This document shows, one piece after another, positions 59,983 to 64,000 of a DNA stretch of 64,000 nt. This stretch comes from Eledone cirrhosa (lineage: Eukaryota > Mollusca > Cephalopoda > Octopoda > Eledonidae): the NCBI GenBank assembly GCA_964016885.1, contig OZ024740.1, positions 1,846,095-1,910,094 of the forward strand, written 5' to 3'. The position numbers were made by a program, and so were the translations under genes. A model generated the notes under the pieces. The model had not been told where the DNA came from, did not search any database, and saw only the letters and a list, made by a program, of their open reading frames with translations. The number at the start of each line of letters is the position of its first letter. Position 1 is the first letter of the stretch.

Positions 59983-61308
59983 AACCAACCATTCTCTACA
60001 AACCAACCATTCTCTACAAACCAACCACTGTCTACAAACCAACCACTGTCTACAAACCAACCACTCTCTACAAACCAACCACTCTCTACAAACCAACCAC
60101 TCTCTACAAACCAACCACTCTCTACAAACCAACCATTCTCTACAAACCAACCATTCTCTACAAACCAACCACTCTCTACAAACCAACCATTCTCTACAAA
60201 CCAACCATTCTCTACAAACCAAGCACTCTCTACAAACCAAGCACTCTCTACAAACCAACCACTCTCTACAAACCAACCACTCTCTACAAACCAACCATTC
60301 TCTACAAACCAAGCACTCTCTACAAACCAAGCACTCTCTACAAACCAAGCACTCTCTACAAACCAAGCACTCTCTACAAACCAACCACTCTCTACAAACC
60401 AACCATTCTCTACAAACCAACCATTCTCTACAAACCAACCACTCTCTACAAACCAACCACTCTCTACAAACCAACCACTCTCTACAAACCAACCACTCTC
60501 TACAAACCAACCACTCTCTACAAACCAACCACTCTCTACAAACCAACCATTCTCTACAAACCAACCATTCTCTACAAACCAACCACTCTCTACAAACCAA
60601 CCACTCTCTACAAACCAACCACTCTCTACAAACCAACCACTCTCTACAAACCAACCACTCTCTACAAACCAACCATTCTCTACAAACCAACCATTCTCTA
60701 CAAACCAACCATTCTCTACAAACCAACCATTCTCTACAAACCAACCACTCTACAAACCAACCATTCTCTACAAACCAACCACTCTCTACAAACCAACCAC
60801 TCTCTACAAACCAACCATTCTCTACAAACCAACCACTGTCTACAAACCAACCACTCTCTACAAACCAACCATTCTCTACAAACCAACCACTCTCTACAAA
60901 CCAACCACTCTCTACAAACCAACCACTCTCTACAAACCAACCACTCTCTACAAACCAACCATTCTCTACAAACCAACCATTCTCTACAAACCAACCATTC
61001 TCTACAAACCAACCACTGTCTACAAACCAACCACTCTCTACAAACCAACCACTCTCTACAAACCAACCACTCTCTACAAACCAACCACTCTCTACAAACC
61101 AACCATTCTCTACAAACCAACCATTCTCTACAAACCAACCACTCTACAAACCAACCATTCTCTACAAACCAACCACTCTCTACAAACCAACCACTCTCTA
61201 CAAACCAACCATTCTCTACAAACCAACCATTCTCTACAAACCAACCACTCTCTACAAACCAACCATTCTCTACAAACCAACTATTCTCTACAAACCAACC
61301 ACTCTACA
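59983..61308. repeat. 18-bp minisatellite, about 73 copies
   Basis: The unit is CCAACCACTCTCTACAAA with recurring variants CCAACCATTCTC, CCAAGCACTCTC and CCAACCACTGTC. Two units are shortened to 16 bp (about 60744 and 61140), which shifts the accidental reading frames. Copies of the AAGC variant cluster at 60220-60375. Confidence 0.98.
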
Positions 61309-61309
61309 A

Positions 61310-62760
61310 GCCACACATACAGACACCCTCCCCCCATATACATACCCCCCACACATACAGACACCCTCCCCCACACATAGAGACACCCACCCCACATACA
61401 CAGACCCTCCCCCACACATGTAGACACCCAACCCTATATACAGAGACACCCCCCACATACACATACCCCCCACATACACACATATACATACACCCCCCAG
61501 ACGGACATACACAGACACCCTCCCCCACATACAGACATCCTCCCCCACACATACATCCCCTCCCCCACATACAGACATCCTCCCCCACACATACACACCC
61601 TCCCCCACATACAGACATCCTCCCCCACACATACATCCCCTCCCCCACATACACAGACACCCCCATACATACACCACCCTCTCCCACATACACAGACACC
61701 CTCTCCCACACATACACCCCCTCCCCACATACACCCTCCCCCACACATACACCCCCTCCCCACATACACAGACACCCTCCCCCCCACATACACATACCCC
61801 CACACATACACACATATACATACACCCCCCACACACACATACACATACACCCCCTCCCCACATACACAGGCATCCTCCCCCACACATACACCCCCTCTCC
61901 CACATACAGACACCCTCGCCCACACATACACACCCTCTCCCACGTACACAGACACCCTCCCCCACACATACACCCCCTCTCCCACGTACACAGACACCCT
62001 CCCCCACACATACACCCCCTCTCCCACATACACAGACACCCTCCCCCGCACATACACCCCCTCTCCCACGTACACAGACACCCTCCCCCGCACATACACC
62101 CCCTCTCCCACATACACAGACGCCCTCCCCCGCACATACACCCCCTCTCCCACATACACAGACACCCTCCCCCACACACCCACACCCCTCTCCCACATAC
62201 ACAGACACCCTCCCCCACACATACACACCCTCTCCCACGTACACAGACACCCTCCCCCGCACATACACCCCCTCTCCCACATACACAGACACCCTCCCCC
62301 ACACACCCACACCCCTCTCCCACATACACAGACACCCTCCCCCACACATACACACCCTCTCCCACGTACACAGACACCCTCCCCCGCACATACACCCCCT
62401 CTCCCACATACACAGACACCCTCCCCCGCACATACACCCCCTCTCCCACATACACAGACACCCTCCCCCACACACCCACACCCCTCTCCCACATACACAG
62501 ACACCCTCTCCCACATACACCCCCTCTCCCACATACACAGACACCCTCCCCCACACATACACCCCCCCCTCTCCCACATACACCCCCCCTCTCCCACACA
62601 TACACCCCCTCTCCCACATACACAAACACCCTCCTCCACCCCCTCTCCCACATACAGACACCCTCCCCCACACATACACAGACACCCTCCCCCACACATA
62701 CACCCCCTCTCCCACATACACAGACACCCTCCCCCACACATACACCCCCTCTCCCACGTA
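61310..62760. repeat. C/A-only minisatellite, ~42-bp unit
   Basis: The better-ordered part (about 61860-62760) repeats ATACACAGACACCCTCCCCC followed by ACACATACACCCCCTCTCCC plus AC. The left part is less regular. The plus strand has very few G and few T. The long frames on both strands are repeat artefacts. Confidence 0.95.
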
Positions 62761-62764
62761 CAAA

Positions 62765-62864
62765 TATAAATGAAAGTTGTTTTTTTACAGTAGAATTAAT
62801 AAAGCAATGAAAACAAAAAACATCAAAAATCAAACAACTCTGTGTGACTGTGTGTGTGTATGTA

Positions 62865-62895
<31 letters not shown>

Positions 62896-62994
62896 GTGTA
62901 GGTATATATATGTATGTATATGTGTGTGTGTTTGTGTGTATATATATATATATATATGTGTGTGTTTGTGTATATATATATGTGTGCGTGTGTT

Positions 62995-63093
<99 letters not shown>

Positions 63094-63105
63094 TTGTGTG
63101 TGTGT
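62765..63105. repeat. (TG)n and (TA)n microsatellites
   Basis: 62850-63105 alternates TGTG, TGTA and (TA)n tracts. 62765-62849 is unassigned. Confidence 0.93.
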
Positions 63106-64000
63106 ATATCATCATCATCATCATCATCATCAGGTTTAGCGTCCGTGTTCCACGCTTGCATGGGTTTGGACGGGGGTTTTCCCACTTGAGGCAAGAGTGG
63201 TTGTCTTGCTCGCATAGGACTGTCTGGCGGGTTTTCTACAGTTGGATGCCCTTCCTAACACCAACCACATTTACAGTGTGGGGCTGGGAGGTTTTTACCG
63301 TGTTGCCTACACGGCCACATTACAGCGTGGACTGTCTGGCGGGTTTTCTACAGCTGGATGCCCTTCCTAACACCAACCACATTTACAGTGTGGGGCTGGG
63401 AGGTTTTTACCGTGTTGCCTACACGGCCACATTTACAGCGTGGACTGTGTGTTTTTTGTCGTGACACCTACACGATCTCATTTGTTTCGGCCTGGATGTT
63501 GTGGGACCAACATAACTTTACATTGAAAGGGGCGGTGTGGGTGGGGTGGAGGGTGGTGGGACGGGGGTGTGTTTTGATAGAGATGCCTACTGACTGTAGT
63601 AGGTTTTTACTTTGTATTTAGGTAAGGCGGGTCTTCTCTATTACTGAGTACCGCCAAAGGTCTCGGTCCAGTGACATTGTCTTGGAGAGGTGTAAGCGTG
63701 TGAGGTCGGAATTTATCAGCTCGTCCCATGTTTTTCTGGGTCTGCCTACTCCGTGGCTACCGTCTATCTTTATTGCTCTGCACTTTGTTATACAGCTGTC
63801 GTCTTTCATGCGCATCACGTGACCGTACCAACGTAGCCTTCTCTCGAGTAAACAACATCTGATCCCTCTTATTTCTAATTTTTTCCTTAGTTCGTTTATG
63901 CTTTGCCGTTCACGTATATTACTATTGCACATCCAGCGGAGCATGCAAGCTTCGTTCCTCTCTAGTCTGCGTATATCCTCTGCACACAATGCCCAGGTCT
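63106..64000 (-). mobile_element. RTE-like LINE 3' end, running off the right edge
   Basis: On the minus strand, 63989-63618 encodes [52 protein letters not shown] and SLDRDLWRYSVIEKTRLT. It is intact as far as seen and nearly identical to the copy at 13175-14258. The 3' UTR (63106-63617) carries a 112-bp tandem duplication (63217-63328 and 63329-63441) and ends in GCAAGCGTGG, GGACGCTAAACC and a GATGAT tail at 63106-63131. The 5' part lies outside the window. Confidence 0.9.

Noticed and set aside
59862..62810. 982-codon plus-strand open frame (YKPTTL and THTPSP repeats)
   Set aside because: It is made wholly of the 18-bp and ~42-bp minisatellites, whose periods are multiples of three. Other frames are open too, and it lies after a splice donor.
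61288..63130. Long minus-strand Gly/Val/Cys-rich frames
   Set aside because: They are complementary frames of the C/A-rich minisatellite and TG/TA repeats; no start context or conserved domain.

Overview
The window looks like nuclear DNA of a cephalopod mollusc, most likely an octopus. The reasons are the non-LTR retrotransposon types present, several tRNA-derived SINE families that resemble cephalopod SINEs as I remember them, abundant (TA)n, (TG)n and (CAA)n microsatellites, and one intron-flanked exon. I cannot name the species from sequence alone. There are no rRNA genes, no functional tRNA genes, no CRISPR array and no prokaryotic operon. Almost all long open reading frames are either retrotransposon genes or reading frames that happen to stay open across short tandem repeats.

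Layout from left to right. 1-3203 (minus) is a CR1/Jockey-group LINE cut by the window edge: a CCCH-finger ORF, an endonuclease, and a reverse transcriptase (RT) separated from the endonuclease by one frameshift. 3290-4340 is microsatellite DNA. 4550-7615 (plus) is an intact 1021-residue endonuclease-RT polyprotein of an RTE-like LINE with a PHD-like Cys4-His-Cys3 finger behind the RT. 7807-8437 is a foldback element with ~185-bp inverted arms, with a half copy at 11177-11449. 10002-14550 holds three 5'-truncated minus-strand relatives of the RTE-like LINE, SINE pieces and a 44-bp-arm hairpin. 15471-16106 holds small tandem repeats.

16461-45644 is one ~29.2-kb satellite array with a 50-bp monomer and a 43-bp variant that lacks seven bases. 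It has clear higher-order repeats of about 1.9-3.2 kb.

45645-48050 is SINE fragments, a LINE remnant and TG-rich DNA. 48050-53255 (minus) is a nearly complete but broken Tx1/L1-group LINE. Its frameshifted ORF1 has a CCHC knuckle, and its ORF2 carries one stop and two frameshifts. 53256-58430 is AT-rich DNA with LINE and SINE remnants, a 47-bp perfect palindrome, and a probable hammerhead ribozyme on the minus strand at 57620-57694 beside a 44-bp perfect palindrome and a long imperfect hairpin. 58436-58895 is a 20-bp minisatellite.

59517-59651 (plus) is the one host-gene exon I can support. It encodes 45 residues of an oxysterol-binding-protein-related protein (ORP1/ORP2 type), with a good acceptor and donor. 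Everything around it is therefore probably intron or intergenic DNA of that gene. After the exon come an 18-bp minisatellite (59983-61308), a ~42-bp C/A-only minisatellite (61310-62760), TG/TA microsatellites, and another truncated RTE-like LINE running off the right edge (63106-64000).

The strongest candidates for something new are the giant two-length satellite and its higher-order structure, the hammerhead/palindrome complex, the 3'-terminal stem and GGACGTAAA motif shared by several LINE copies but used as coding sequence in the intact one, and the foldback element embedded in (TA)n DNA.
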